From assembly GCA_937988705.1 (NCBI GenBank), contig CALKIA010000677.1, positions 1 through 56,362 on the forward strand: a DNA stretch of 56,362 nt, written 5' to 3'. Both the position numbers and the translations under genes were made by a program. Source of the stretch: an uncultured Chloroflexota bacterium. GTDB lineage: Bacteria; Chloroflexota; Anaerolineae; Aggregatilineales; Phototrophicaceae. The notes beneath the pieces are model-generated. The model had not been told where the DNA came from and made no database searches. It saw only the letters and a program-made list of their open reading frames with translations. Numbering within the stretch: position 1 is the first letter of the stretch; the number at the start of each line of letters is the position of its first letter. Of the stretch, positions 1 to 8,163 are shown in pieces.

Positions 1-102
1 AGAATGGCTGCCGGTCGCCTGAGTATGCTTTTGGACAAGCGTGATGACGATGCGTGGCTGATGCGTGTTCCTTGCACATTTGTCGAGCGGCAATCTAGCT
101 AA
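1..102 (+). CDS. LacI/GalR-family transcriptional regulator, C-terminal end (partial)
   Basis: Only the last 33 codons lie in the window; the gene begins upstream. The frame is open from base 1 to TAA at 100-102. It ends in VPCTFVERQSS, which resembles the conserved end of the sugar-binding domain of LacI/GalR repressors (usual form P-x-x-hydrophobic-V-E-R-x-S). The stop lies 12 bases before the permease at 115 on the same strand, so the regulator is probably the first gene of, or local regulator for, the sugar importer that follows. The DNA-binding domain cannot be seen. Confidence 0.75.
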   Translation, partial: RMAAGRLSMLLDKRDDDAWLMRVPCTFVERQSS

Positions 103-114
103 AGAAAGTGGGAC

Positions 115-1041
115 ATGAACCGAGTTAACGCCTCTCCCTCTTCGCGCATGACCAGCATACCTTCGGGGCGTCGGCGCTTGACCGATGGACAGATCGGGTT
201 CATCCTCGTATTGCCCGCGCTCGTGCTGTTTGGCATCATCATTCTGTACCCGCTCCTCAGTTCAATGTACATGGCGTTTCTGGATAAAAGCCTCGTTTTC
301 CCCGGTGAGGAATTTGTCGGCTTTGAAAACATTACGCGCGCGCTGCGTCGTGACTTCATGCCACTGCTCAACATCACGCTGGTGTTTACGACGGGCGCGA
401 CCCTCCTGCCGTTCATCATCGGTTTCGCGGTCGCCTTGATCTTAAATGGTCGAATTCCGGCACGCGGGTTCTGGCGCGGGATGTTTCTGCTCCCATGGCT
501 GATCCCGTCGGTCGTCGTGGCATTCCTGTGGATGTGGATGTTCAACGCCAACTACGGTGTCATCAATGGGCTGCTGCGTGAACTTGGCTTGATCACGGAG
601 AACATCAATTTCCTCGGCTCACGCCAGATGGCAATGTGGTCGGTCATCATCGCCAAGACATGGAATACCTTTCCGTGGATCGCGGTGATGGTGCTGGCAG
701 GGCTGCAAACGATCCCCGGTGAACTGTACGAAGCGGCTGCCATTGATGGCGCGAATCGCCTGCAAAGCTTCTGGAACATCACGATACCGGGTGTACGCGG
801 TGTTCTCAGCACAGTGCTGCTGCTCAGCTTCATCTGGAATTTTCAGCATCTCGAAACGATTTACGTCATGACAACTGGCGGACCCGGAACTGCAACCACA
901 ACCTTCGCCATCGGCGTGTATAAGGCGGCATTCCAGGCGCGCGACCTAGGGGAAGCCGGTGCAATCGGGCTGCTGTGGATGGCGCTGCTGTCGGTCATCG
1001 TGATTGTGTATCTACGCTTCGCCGTGCGCGAAGAATCCTAA
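115..1041 (+). CDS. CUT1 sugar ABC transporter permease (MalF/UgpA type)
   Basis: 308-residue inner-membrane permease. A cytoplasmic N-terminus of about 25 residues is followed by about six hydrophobic segments. The EAA loop that contacts the ATPase is clear near residues 206-225 (EAAAIDGANRLQSFWNITIP). The ATG at 115 is preceded by a purine-rich GTGGGA, and a second in-frame ATG lies at codon 12. It pairs with the permease at 1054 (gap 12 bases) and the binding protein at 2006 to make a sugar importer. No ATPase gene accompanies them. The family import role is well established; the exact sugar is unknown. Confidence 0.93.
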   Translation: MNRVNASPSSRMTSIPSGRRRLTDGQIGFILVLPALVLFGIIILYPLLSSMYMAFLDKSLVFPGEEFVGFENITRALRRDFMPLLNITLVFTTGATLLPFIIGFAVALILNGRIPARGFWRGMFLLPWLIPSVVVAFLWMWMFNANYGVINGLLRELGLITENINFLGSRQMAMWSVIIAKTWNTFPWIAVMVLAGLQTIPGELYEAAAIDGANRLQSFWNITIPGVRGVLSTVLLLSFIWNFQHLETIYVMTTGGPGTATTTFAIGVYKAAFQARDLGEAGAIGLLWMALLSVIVIVYLRFAVREES

Positions 1042-1053
1042 GGGGCGCTGTTC

Positions 1054-1932
1054 ATGACGACTTCCACTCAGCAGTTAAGCAGCCTGACGATGGTCACGGG
1101 GAAGCGGGAGCGCAGCACAGAACGCCTGCTGCTCATCGGCGGCTTTATTCTCGTCGCAGTGTTCGCCTTCTTTCCCATTTACTGGATGCTGATCACCTCG
1201 CTCACGCCGCGTGACCAAATCTTTGCCTTCCCGCCGCGCTTCGTGCCGACCGCCATCACCTTCGAATACTATGCGGACTTCTTCGGCAATCCGGCGCTGT
1301 TGAAATATCTGCTCAACAGCTTCATTGTCGCGGGCAGTACCGCCCTCAGCAGCGTGCTGATCGGCGTCTATGCGGGCTATTCGTTTTCCAAGTTTCGCTA
1401 TACCGGACGGCGCGCGCTGATGTTCCTGATTTTGTCGGCGCAGATGTTCCCGCAAACGCTGCTACTGATCACGCTCTATCTCCTGTTTGCGCGGTTGGGA
1501 CTGCTCAACAGCTATTGGGCACTCATTCTCTCGTTTACGTCGTTCACCTTGCCCCTATGCGTATGGATGCTAAAGGGATACTTCGATACGCTGCCGGATG
1601 AACTCATCGAAGCCGCGAAAGTGGATGGGGCATCCCAGTTCACGATCATTCATCGCATCTTGATCCCTATCGTGCGCCCGGCACTTATTTCAACTTTCCT
1701 GTTCGCGTTCATTCGCGGCTGGAACGACTTCATTTATGCCCTCACATTGGGCGGCCCCGAATACATGACCCTGCCGCCGGGTCTGGTGCTGACCTACATC
1801 GGCGAATTCCAGACCTCGTGGGGCAATCTGATGGCATCGTCGCTGATCGTATCGCTTCCGGTGGTGCTGCTGTACATCCTGATGCAGCGCTTTATCGTGG
1901 CGGGTTTGAGCAGCGGTGCGGTCAAAGGCTAG
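1054..1932 (+). CDS. CUT1 sugar ABC transporter permease (MalG/UgpE type)
   Basis: 292-residue partner permease. A cytoplasmic start of about 23 residues is followed by a first membrane segment (IGGFILVAVFAFFPIYWML), and an EAA loop lies near residues 186-206 (EAAKVDGASQFTIIHRILIP). The C-terminus GLSSGAVKG is the usual MalG-type ending (GLTxGAVKG). It is co-transcribed with the permease at 115 and followed, after a strong hairpin, by the binding protein at 2006. The MalG-type assignment is firm and the substrate is not known. Confidence 0.93.
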   Translation: MTTSTQQLSSLTMVTGKRERSTERLLLIGGFILVAVFAFFPIYWMLITSLTPRDQIFAFPPRFVPTAITFEYYADFFGNPALLKYLLNSFIVAGSTALSSVLIGVYAGYSFSKFRYTGRRALMFLILSAQMFPQTLLLITLYLLFARLGLLNSYWALILSFTSFTLPLCVWMLKGYFDTLPDELIEAAKVDGASQFTIIHRILIPIVRPALISTFLFAFIRGWNDFIYALTLGGPEYMTLPPGLVLTYIGEFQTSWGNLMASSLIVSLPVVLLYILMQRFIVAGLSSGAVKG

Positions 1933-1939
1933 GCGATCC

Positions 1940-1965
1940 CGGCGCGCAGACACTCCTGCGCGCCG
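1940..1965 (+). promoter_or_regulatory. Intercistronic GC-rich hairpin between permease and binding-protein genes
   Basis: Perfect 10-bp inverted repeat CGGCGCGCAG / CTGCGCGCCG with a 6-base loop, starting 8 bases after the permease stop. There is no T-run, so it is more likely an mRNA-stabilising or attenuating structure than a simple terminator. The binding protein has its own ribosome site (AGAGAGG, 1993-1999). Confidence 0.6.
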
Positions 1966-2005
1966 TATCGAGTACTGCATTCTTGTATATAAAGAGAGGT
2001 TGACA

Positions 2006-3244
2006 ATGCGTCGTAGTTTAGTTTTGGTCGTCGTCCTTGTTGGCGTGCTGATGTTGAGCATCAGCGCGATCACCGCGCAAGAACCGCAAGAAATCACATT
2101 TACAGGCTGGTCGATCAACGAAGGCTTGAGCCGTGACGTGATCCTCGGTTTTGCCAACACCTATGCCGAAGCGAACAGCATCACCATTACGCCGGTTGCG
2201 TTCCCCTTCAACGAATATCTCAACCAAGTCATCCTCCAAGCGAACGGCGGGCAATTGAGCGGCGCAGTCCAGCTTGACGTCGCATGGATGGCACCAATGG
2301 CGGCGTTGGGTGTGTTGCGCGATCTCGGCGCTGTTGTGCCTGAGGGTGTATACACCGATGCCGCGCTGCAAAGCTGCCAAGTCGGTGGGGTTCAATACGG
2401 GCTGCCTTGGACGACCGCTTCAATTGGGATGGTCGCCAATCAAGAACTGCTGGCGGCAGCCGGGATCACCGAACTACCGACCACGATTGAAGCATTTGAA
2501 GCGGCGCTCGAAGCCCTCGAAGCGTACAACCCGGATGTGATCCCGTATGCGGCGATGACGGATGTCGCCCAGTTGAAGGACATCATCCCGTGGATTTACA
2601 CCTTCGGTGGCAGTGTGATCGCTGAAGACGGCACCGTGAGCCTCGGCGACGAAGGATCGGTTGCGGCGGTGGAATGGTATGCCAGCCTGCTGGAACGCGA
2701 TTTGATCGCGGCGGACATCGATCGCTTTGATGCGCGCCAGTTGTTCGCACAGGGCTTGGTCGGTTTCTATGATGATGCGATCCTCGCGCGCTCGCTGGCA
2801 GCGGGCAACAAACCTGCCGATCTCGAACTGACGGTCGTCCCGGTTCCGCACCCGGTGCTGAATGAAGGCGATGCGCCGCAGTCGCTCTTGTGGGGACACT
2901 GTGTGGGTGTGGTTGACGATGCCGCTGGCGACGCTGCCGCTGATTTCGCCCTCTACCTGACGGGAACGCCGGAAGTTGGGATCAGCTATTTTGAACAGCT
3001 TTCGCTGCCTCCTACGACGGTCGAGGCGCTGGCTTCGGACGTAGTCAGCGGTGATACGTATGTCAGCACATGGTCGAATGAAGTGACAGCGTTTGCCAGC
3101 CCGAATCCGTTCTGGGGCTATGCTGAATCGGCGCGTATGGAATCCTTGCTTGGCGAAGCGGTGCAGTCGGTGTTCCTCGGTGATGCGACGGCGGCCGACG
3201 CGCTGGCAGCGGCAGCAGAAGAAATCGCCGACCTGCTCAACTAA
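2006..3244 (+). CDS. Extracellular sugar-binding protein of ABC transporter (SBP_bac_1 type)
   Basis: 412-residue solute-binding protein of the 115-3244 importer. The ATG at 2006 is chosen because AGAGAGG lies 6 bases upstream and the protein then starts with a classic Sec signal: MRRS, a hydrophobic stretch, then SAITAQ with likely cleavage after AQ. A longer frame from 1916 would put 30 charged residues before the signal. There is no lipobox cysteine. The mature part (FTGWSINEGLSRDVILGFA...) has the family 1 pattern. Unusually, the binding-protein gene comes last in its operon rather than first. Sugar specificity is unknown. Confidence 0.9.
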   Translation: MRRSLVLVVVLVGVLMLSISAITAQEPQEITFTGWSINEGLSRDVILGFANTYAEANSITITPVAFPFNEYLNQVILQANGGQLSGAVQLDVAWMAPMAALGVLRDLGAVVPEGVYTDAALQSCQVGGVQYGLPWTTASIGMVANQELLAAAGITELPTTIEAFEAALEALEAYNPDVIPYAAMTDVAQLKDIIPWIYTFGGSVIAEDGTVSLGDEGSVAAVEWYASLLERDLIAADIDRFDARQLFAQGLVGFYDDAILARSLAAGNKPADLELTVVPVPHPVLNEGDAPQSLLWGHCVGVVDDAAGDAAADFALYLTGTPEVGISYFEQLSLPPTTVEALASDVVSGDTYVSTWSNEVTAFASPNPFWGYAESARMESLLGEAVQSVFLGDATAADALAAAAEEIADLLN

Positions 3245-3266
3245 CGAGAGAAGCGCAAATCAGGCT

Positions 3267-3348
3267 GCCGCATTGACGTGCGGCGCTGGTCTGCGCTCCC
3301 CGTAGCAATTGGAGAGATACGTGCCCCGCGACGAGTTCGTATCTCTCC
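3267..3348 (+). terminator. Two hairpins after the binding-protein gene
   Basis: The first is a 6-bp stem GCCGCA / TGCGGC (3267-3272 and 3279-3284). The second is a perfect 11-bp stem GGAGAGATACG / CGTATCTCTCC (3311-3321 and 3338-3348). No U-tract follows, so this could be partial termination or 3-prime-end protection of the transporter mRNA ahead of the oxidoreductase. Confidence 0.5.
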
Positions 3349-3389
3349 CTCGTCTAGTGTAATCGAAACAGTGACTTAAGGACATAACG

Positions 3390-5678
3390 ATGATCGTAGA
3401 AGCGCCTGCTGCCGCACGCTCACTCAAGCTGGAACAAATCGCGTGTGATCTGGTGGTTGTCGGGGGCGGGCTGTCGGGAGTATGCTGCGCGATTACAGCA
3501 GCGCGCGCCGGGTTGAGCGTCACCCTCGTTCAAGATCGTCCGATCCTCGGCGGCAATGGGTCAAGCGAGGTGCGTCTCTGGATGCTCGGTGCGACCGCCC
3601 ATATGGGCAACAATAATCGCTGGGCGCGTGAGGGTGGGGTAGTCGGGGAAATTTTGGTCGAAAACCTGTATCGCAACCCGGAAGGCAACCCGCTGATTGT
3701 TGATACCATCCTGCTGGAAAAAGTCATTTCCGAGCCGAATGTTCGGCTGCTGCTCAATACGGCTGCCTACGAGGTGAGCAAAGCCGACGCGGACACGATT
3801 GAGTCGATCACTGCCTTCTGTGCGCAAAATTCCACGCGCTACGCTGTCCGTGCGCCGTTGTTTGTGGATGCGAGCGGCGATGGGGTACTCGGTTTCTTAT
3901 CTGGCGCGGCTTTTCGCATGGGCGCGGAAACCTTTGACGAATTCGGGGAAAAACTGGCACCGAGCGAAGACTACGGGCATCTGCTCGGTCATTCGATTTA
4001 TTTCTATAGTAAAGACACGGGCAAACCTGTCCGCTTCATCCCTCCGAGCTTTGCGCTGGACGATATTACGAAGATTCCGCGTTTTCGCGCGTTCAATACG
4101 AAAGAGGACGGCTGCCGTTTGTGGTGGATCGAATACGGCGGGCGGCTTGATACCGTTCACGATACGGAAACGATCAAATGGGAATTGTGGAAAGTCGTTT
4201 ATGGTGTGTGGAACTACATCAAGAACAGCGGTACGTTTCCCGATGCGGAAACGCTCACGCTCGAATGGGTGGGGCACATCCCCGGCAAGCGCGAAAGCCG
4301 CCGTTTTGAAGGGGATTATCTGCTGACACAGCATGATGTGATCGAGCAGCGTCGGCATCTCGATGCTGTCGCTCATGGCGGCTGGGCGCTCGACCTGCAC
4401 CCGGCAGATGGTATTTACAGCGAAAAGCCCGGCTGTAATCAGTGGCATTCGCGCGGCGTCTACCAGATACCGTATCGCACCCTGTACAGCCGTAACATCA
4501 CCAATCTGTTCATTGTTGGGCGCATCATGAGCGCCACCCACGTCGCGTTTGGCTCATCGCGTGTCATGCTGACCGTTGCGCACACGGCTCAAGCGGCAGG
4601 CATGGCGGCAGCCGTGTGTCGGCAGTACGCGATCCGTCCCGCTCAAGTCGGTCAGCCGCCGTATCTCGATGTACTCAAGCGCGACCTGCTAAAGAGTGGG
4701 CAGCATATCCCGCACGTTAGCCTGAATGATCCGGCTGATCTGATGCATTCGGCGCACCTCACCGCCTCCAGCGAACTCGCGCTGACCGCCTTAGTCGATG
4801 ACGGCGAGCCGGTGCCGCTCACGTATTCATGGGCGCAACTGCTGCCCGTGACAGCGAATACGCGCGTTCCCGCGATTACCTTCATCGTCGATGCGGTACG
4901 CGCGACGACACTGCGATTTGAACTACGAACCAGCGACATTCCCGAAAATTACACGCCCGATGTCCTGCTTGCCAGCGCCGATATCGTATTACCGGCGGGC
5001 GATAACCAGTCGATCACTTTTGCGCCGGACGTGACGATTGAGCAAGCGCGCTATGTGTTTGCCGCACTCATGCGCAACCCGGAAATCAGAGTACATACTA
5101 GTACGCAGCGATTGACCGGAGTCCTCGCGGTGGCAAACGCGCAGAATCCGGCGGTGTCCAACTACGGCAAACAGCAACCCACTGAAGACATGGGCGTAGA
5201 AACATTTGAGTTCTGGGTACCGCTGCGCCGCCCGCAAGGACGCAATCTCGCCTTCAGGTTGAGCGAACCGCTGATGGTATTCTCGGTGGATAATCTGCGT
5301 AATGGCTGGGGGCGACCCACATCGGCGCCGAATGCGTGGGCGGCGGCGCTGGATGATCCGACGCCGTGCTTTCAGGCAAACTGGGAGTCCCCGCAGATAA
5401 TCCGCACCATCACACTGGTTTTTGATACCGACTTCGATCACCCGATGGAATCGGTTTTGATGGGACACCCTGAGCGGACGTTGCCGTTCTGCGTGCAGCA
5501 TTATCGGGTGTGCGCGGGTGATGGGCAGCTTCTCGCCGAAGATCACGATAATCACCGTACACAGGTGACGATTTCACTGCCAGCGTCGATCACGACCGAA
5601 ACCATTCGCGTCGAAATTCTGTCTATGCACGGAAACGCGCCCGCCGCTCTGTTCGCTATGCGCTGTTATGCGGAATGA
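3390..5678 (+). CDS. FAD-dependent oxidoreductase (FAD_oxidored family) with C-terminal beta-rich domain
   Basis: 762 residues with no signal peptide. A Rossmann FAD-binding motif sits at residues 20-49 (DLVVVGGGLSGVCCAITAAR), followed by ILGGNGSSEVR, typical of the large FAD-dependent oxidoreductases often found beside sugar importers in environmental bacteria. A second FAD-contacting stretch is near residue 370 (NLFIVGRIMSATHVAFGSSR). Residues from about 490 onward lack flavoenzyme motifs and look like an extra beta-rich domain. The substrate is unknown. Lying 145 bases downstream of a sugar-binding protein, it may oxidise an imported sugar or sugar acid (inference). It is followed by a hairpin at 5704-5730. 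Confidence 0.8.
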   Translation: MIVEAPAAARSLKLEQIACDLVVVGGGLSGVCCAITAARAGLSVTLVQDRPILGGNGSSEVRLWMLGATAHMGNNNRWAREGGVVGEILVENLYRNPEGNPLIVDTILLEKVISEPNVRLLLNTAAYEVSKADADTIESITAFCAQNSTRYAVRAPLFVDASGDGVLGFLSGAAFRMGAETFDEFGEKLAPSEDYGHLLGHSIYFYSKDTGKPVRFIPPSFALDDITKIPRFRAFNTKEDGCRLWWIEYGGRLDTVHDTETIKWELWKVVYGVWNYIKNSGTFPDAETLTLEWVGHIPGKRESRRFEGDYLLTQHDVIEQRRHLDAVAHGGWALDLHPADGIYSEKPGCNQWHSRGVYQIPYRTLYSRNITNLFIVGRIMSATHVAFGSSRVMLTVAHTAQAAGMAAAVCRQYAIRPAQVGQPPYLDVLKRDLLKSGQHIPHVSLNDPADLMHSAHLTASSELALTALVDDGEPVPLTYSWAQLLPVTANTRVPAITFIVDAVRATTLRFELRTSDIPENYTPDVLLASADIVLPAGDNQSITFAPDVTIEQARYVFAALMRNPEIRVHTSTQRLTGVLAVANAQNPAVSNYGKQQPTEDMGVETFEFWVPLRRPQGRNLAFRLSEPLMVFSVDNLRNGWGRPTSAPNAWAAALDDPTPCFQANWESPQIIRTITLVFDTDFDHPMESVLMGHPERTLPFCVQHYRVCAGDGQLLAEDHDNHRTQVTISLPASITTETIRVEILSMHGNAPAALFAMRCYAE

Positions 5679-5703
5679 TCGAGTTGGTTATCAACGGGTG
5701 TAA

Positions 5704-5730
5704 TCGAAGTCCCTGAGTTAGGGACTTCGA
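5704..5730. terminator. Bidirectional-type hairpin terminator
   Basis: Perfect 10-bp stem TCGAAGTCCC / GGGACTTCGA with a 7-base loop, 26 bases after the oxidoreductase stop and overlapping the 3-prime end of the minus-strand pseudogene. There is no long U-tract on either side. It probably separates the convergent units. Confidence 0.6.
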
Positions 5731-6404
5731 TGTTCTGGCAGCAACCCGCTTGAATTACCGACTCGGCTCAACTGCTGCGCGCGCCGTTGAGCCAATGTCC
5801 GCTGTTTGACGGCCGCCCGCGCATCCAGAACCTGAGCAGTCCGCCCGAAAAAGACGTCGGCCGGGGTCAGGTTGTCCAGAGTCTCAGGGTAGCGCTGCTG
5901 GTTGCAATGCTCAACAAACGCGGCAATGGCCTGGTCGAGTTCACCGGGCAGGTAATAGTTTTCCAGACAGATGACGTTCTTCAAGCTGCGATGCCAGCGC
6001 TCGATCTTGCTGAGTGGATCAGCAAGACGATACGGCGCGCCCGCTACACCCATCAATTCCCGTTCCGCACCTTCGAGCATGGGGGAGGCGGGGAGAACAT
6101 GCAGGTCTTCGTCCCACTGGCTCGGCACGATGCAGTTCATGAGCGTCTGCGGTGCATTTTGCCGATCTGCCATCAGCACCGTGTAGAGGCTGTCGTCCGC
6201 GCCGTAGTCCTTGCGTCCGGTCGTGACCAGCGACGCATGTCCTTGCGAGTCGGTGTCGATGAGCAGCACACGGCAGTTCGATGCATTGGCACGGCGAAGC
6301 ATTCCGGTGATGCCGAACGCAATTGATTTCGCTGTGGCTGGCAAAGACTTCTCAAAGCTGGTGTAAACTCTCTGAGGGAGCTTTGCTGGCACGGGCAGCG
6401 AGCT
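5718..6404 (-). pseudogene. Chimeric remnant: ParA-like ATPase fragment fused to the C-terminus of an IS3-family transposase
   Basis: The longest frame runs from GTG at 6392 to 5718 (224 residues); the frame stays open upstream only to a TGA at 6405-6407. Residues about 22-126 look like a ParA/MinD-type ATPase (KSIAFG, then VLLIDTDSQGHASL, then VLPASPMLEGAERELMG), but the Walker A lysine loop is degraded to ATAKS. From residue 128 (SKIERWHRSLKNV...NLTPADVFFGR) it is the end of an IS3-type DDE transposase. The switch is at about base 6011. Neither half is complete, so this is read as a scar of IS insertion followed by internal deletion, not a working protein. Confidence 0.75.
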
Positions 6405-6560
6405 TCAAGGTGACTGGGGGAGGGCAGACCTCTCCCTTTCACCGCTAAAGCCAAGTGTCGTCAGATCAGACAGGAAAGCGGTTGTTCGCGCTTCGGATAG
6501 GCAATTGAAGAGAGGAATTGAGTGAGACTCAGGGGAGCTTTGCGTTCGGATTGGCTACAA
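6403..6560. repeat. Dispersed repeat, copy 1 (CTTCAAGG element)
   Basis: The start reads CTTCAAGGTGACTGGGGGAG, followed by a hairpin (6416-6423 with 6429-6436), then TCACCG and AGCCAA. The same order recurs at 50773-50941: CTTCAAGG, TGGGGGAG, hairpin, ATCACCG, AGCCAA. Further along both copies have AGGAAA and a CACAATCT/TACAATCT box, and both are followed by a hairpin terminator. The left end abuts the broken 5-prime side of a minus-strand pseudogene in both copies. Confidence 0.55.
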
Positions 6561-6583
6561 TCTGTGGAGTCCGAGAGAAGCGA

Positions 6584-6614
6584 AGCCCTTGAGAACTGTC
6601 TCAAGGGCTTTTTT
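6584..6614 (+). terminator. Rho-independent terminator
   Basis: Perfect 10-bp stem AGCCCTTGAG / CTCAAGGGCT (6584-6593 and 6600-6609) with a 6-base loop, continuing into a T-tract to 6614. It is not preceded by a plus-strand gene. A TACAAT box about 25 bases upstream could make a very short transcript, or this may be a relic of a lost gene. Confidence 0.85.
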
Positions 6615-6700
6615 CTTGCGTGGCGACGGTTCGAGTCCTAGCTCTGGGAGTACTACCCAAGCTGGCGCTGACACTATAACAAGAGTTGGAGTCTTTAATT
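6607..6700. repeat. Approximately 90-bp dispersed repeat with tRNA T-loop-like box, copy 1
   Basis: The segment CTTTTTTCTTGCG...GGTTCGAGTCCTAGCTCTGG...GAGTAC...AGAGTTGGAGT aligns by eye at roughly 70 percent identity with 37694-37780. GGTTCGAGTC resembles a tRNA T-arm, but the flanking bases do not pair as a T-stem, so no tRNA is called. Confidence 0.5.
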
Positions 6701-6900
6701 TACCCCATACTATGGAAAAATGTGTTCCGTCTAGGAAGACATTTTTAGTTCCAGCAGAGATACTCTCTCGTTTTTGGGTTAAGCCTGAGGCAATCGTTCA
6801 AAACATCGCGCACAATCCAGTTGTCGGCTATGCTCAACACATAGACGGTGGTCTTCCGGCTCAAGTAAAGGCAGTTTTTTGGAAAAGTAGCTGGTGATAG

Positions 6901-8163
6901 ATGTCTGCAAACAGGGATACGCTTCAAAAGATTAACTTCTATGAGCAGCTGCGCGATGCGCTTTATGCCCTCTACGATCCGATAGTCATTACGGATAGCC
7001 CGCTCAATGCATGGCTGCAGCTTGACCAAAAAAACGCACCACTCGCCTTGCGTCAAGCACTTGTGGATGCCATTAATGCCCTTAAACCGCCTGAAAGCGA
7101 TCCACGCAACTCGAAGAGTTGGCGCATTTACAGTGTGCTGCACCAACGATTCATCGGGCAGTGGTCACAGCGAAAGGTTGCGCTCAACCTGGCTTTGAGC
7201 GAACGTCAGCTTCAACGCGAAGAAAAATCCGCGATCAAGGCACTGATGATCTACTTGTGGACAACCTATCAGGTTGACCAAGGATGGCAAACAGAGGCTG
7301 CGTCGCTGGACGATCTGGGTGACGTCGAGGAGCGCTCCCAGAAGCTTAGCGAGGCAGAAGCACAAGATCTGAGGGCGACTGCCAGCCTGGTCGAGACGGA
7401 CATTGCGCTCTTGCTCGATGGCGTGTTGGCAACTTTGAAACCCGCATTGGAACGTTCTCTGATGCAGGTTGAGAACCATATCAATAGCGAAACGTATCTT
7501 GTAGTCACCTATGGCGAACTGCTGCGTCAAGCCGTCCTAAACGTCTTGTTTCAACTACTGAGACATGACGAAGGCGGAACCCTCCGCCTCGAGGCGGAAC
7601 GATCAACTGGCGAGGTACTTCTTCACATCCAACGCAGTTCACTGCCTGAGCCCGAGGTATTCGCCGGCGAACGTTTTACTTCGGCAAGGGCATTGCTTCA
7701 GGTAATGAATAGTGAATTGATACTTGAATCAGAGGCGTCCAACAATGCCGTCTTGGAGCGTGTGACGATCCGGTTATCGGATCTTGCGAAGACACCTATC
7801 TTGTTTGTCGATGATAACGTGGATACGCTCAGACTTTACCAGCATTATCTGGCGCACACCGGCTATGAATACGTCGGTTGCAGCGCTCCGCTGCAAAGCT
7901 TACAAATGGCGAAGGACAGAGTCGTTCACTGCATCATCCTCGATGTGTTGATGCCAGAGCTTGATGGTTGGCGCGCACTGGAGATTCTCCGCCACGATCC
8001 GATCACGGAATCAATCCCGATCATCGTCACATCGATTCTCCCACAAGCAGAACTGGCGCTCGCGCTCGGCGCGGTGGAGTTTATGCGCAAGCCTATCACG
8101 CAGTCGGCTCTCCTCGCTGCTTTGAATCGTTGGGGTCGACCGTTGCGGAAAGAATCTGCGTGA
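6901..8163 (+). CDS. Response-regulator-like protein: sigma-type HTH, degenerate kinase ATPase-like region, receiver domain
   Basis: 420 residues, soluble. Residues about 72-112 (YSVLHQRFIGQWSQRKVALN, then LALSERQLQREEKSAI) look like a sigma-factor region-4-type HTH. Residues about 200-290 (ELLRQAVLNVLFQLLRH) recall a HATPase N-box but lack clear G-boxes. Residues 298-412 are a receiver domain with acidic pocket D304-D305, phospho-acceptor D348 (CIILDVLMPELDGW) and K397. It converges on the hybrid kinase at 8096-10306, and the two coding ends overlap by 68 bases. It is probably a DNA-binding output partner for that kinase; target genes are unknown. Confidence 0.75.
   Translation: MSANRDTLQKINFYEQLRDALYALYDPIVITDSPLNAWLQLDQKNAPLALRQALVDAINALKPPESDPRNSKSWRIYSVLHQRFIGQWSQRKVALNLALSERQLQREEKSAIKALMIYLWTTYQVDQGWQTEAASLDDLGDVEERSQKLSEAEAQDLRATASLVETDIALLLDGVLATLKPALERSLMQVENHINSETYLVVTYGELLRQAVLNVLFQLLRHDEGGTLRLEAERSTGEVLLHIQRSSLPEPEVFAGERFTSARALLQVMNSELILESEASNNAVLERVTIRLSDLAKTPILFVDDNVDTLRLYQHYLAHTGYEYVGCSAPLQSLQMAKDRVVHCIILDVLMPELDGWRALEILRHDPITESIPIIVTSILPQAELALALGAVEFMRKPITQSALLAALNRWGRPLRKESA

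Larger units (their letters stand above)
6393..6900. other. Gene-poor scar region with repeat elements
   Basis: 508 bases with no convincing gene. It holds a dispersed repeat starting with CTTCAAGG at 6403, a -10-like TACAAT at 6555-6560, a strong terminator at 6584-6614, and the first copy of a repeat carrying a tRNA-like box at about 6607-6700. A frame covering 6589-6897 starts inside the terminator with TTG and shows no recognisable motif, so it was not called. Confidence 0.6.

Noticed and set aside
1916..2005. Longer N-terminus for the binding protein at 2006
   Set aside because: It would overlap the upstream permease and hairpin and place 30 charged residues before a clear signal peptide with its own ribosome site.
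5718..6404. Active plasmid-type partition gene
   Set aside because: The Walker A loop is degraded, the second half is a transposase tail, and no ParB or parS-like site is nearby.
6615..6660. Possible tRNA because of GGTTCGAGTC
   Set aside because: The five bases on each side do not pair as a T-stem, and no anticodon or acceptor arm can be built. The same applies at 37705-37740 and 50914-50923.
6589..6897. 102-codon plus-strand frame just before the HTH-receiver gene
   Set aside because: It starts with TTG inside a terminator hairpin, overlaps a repeat, and shows no recognisable motif or ribosome site.
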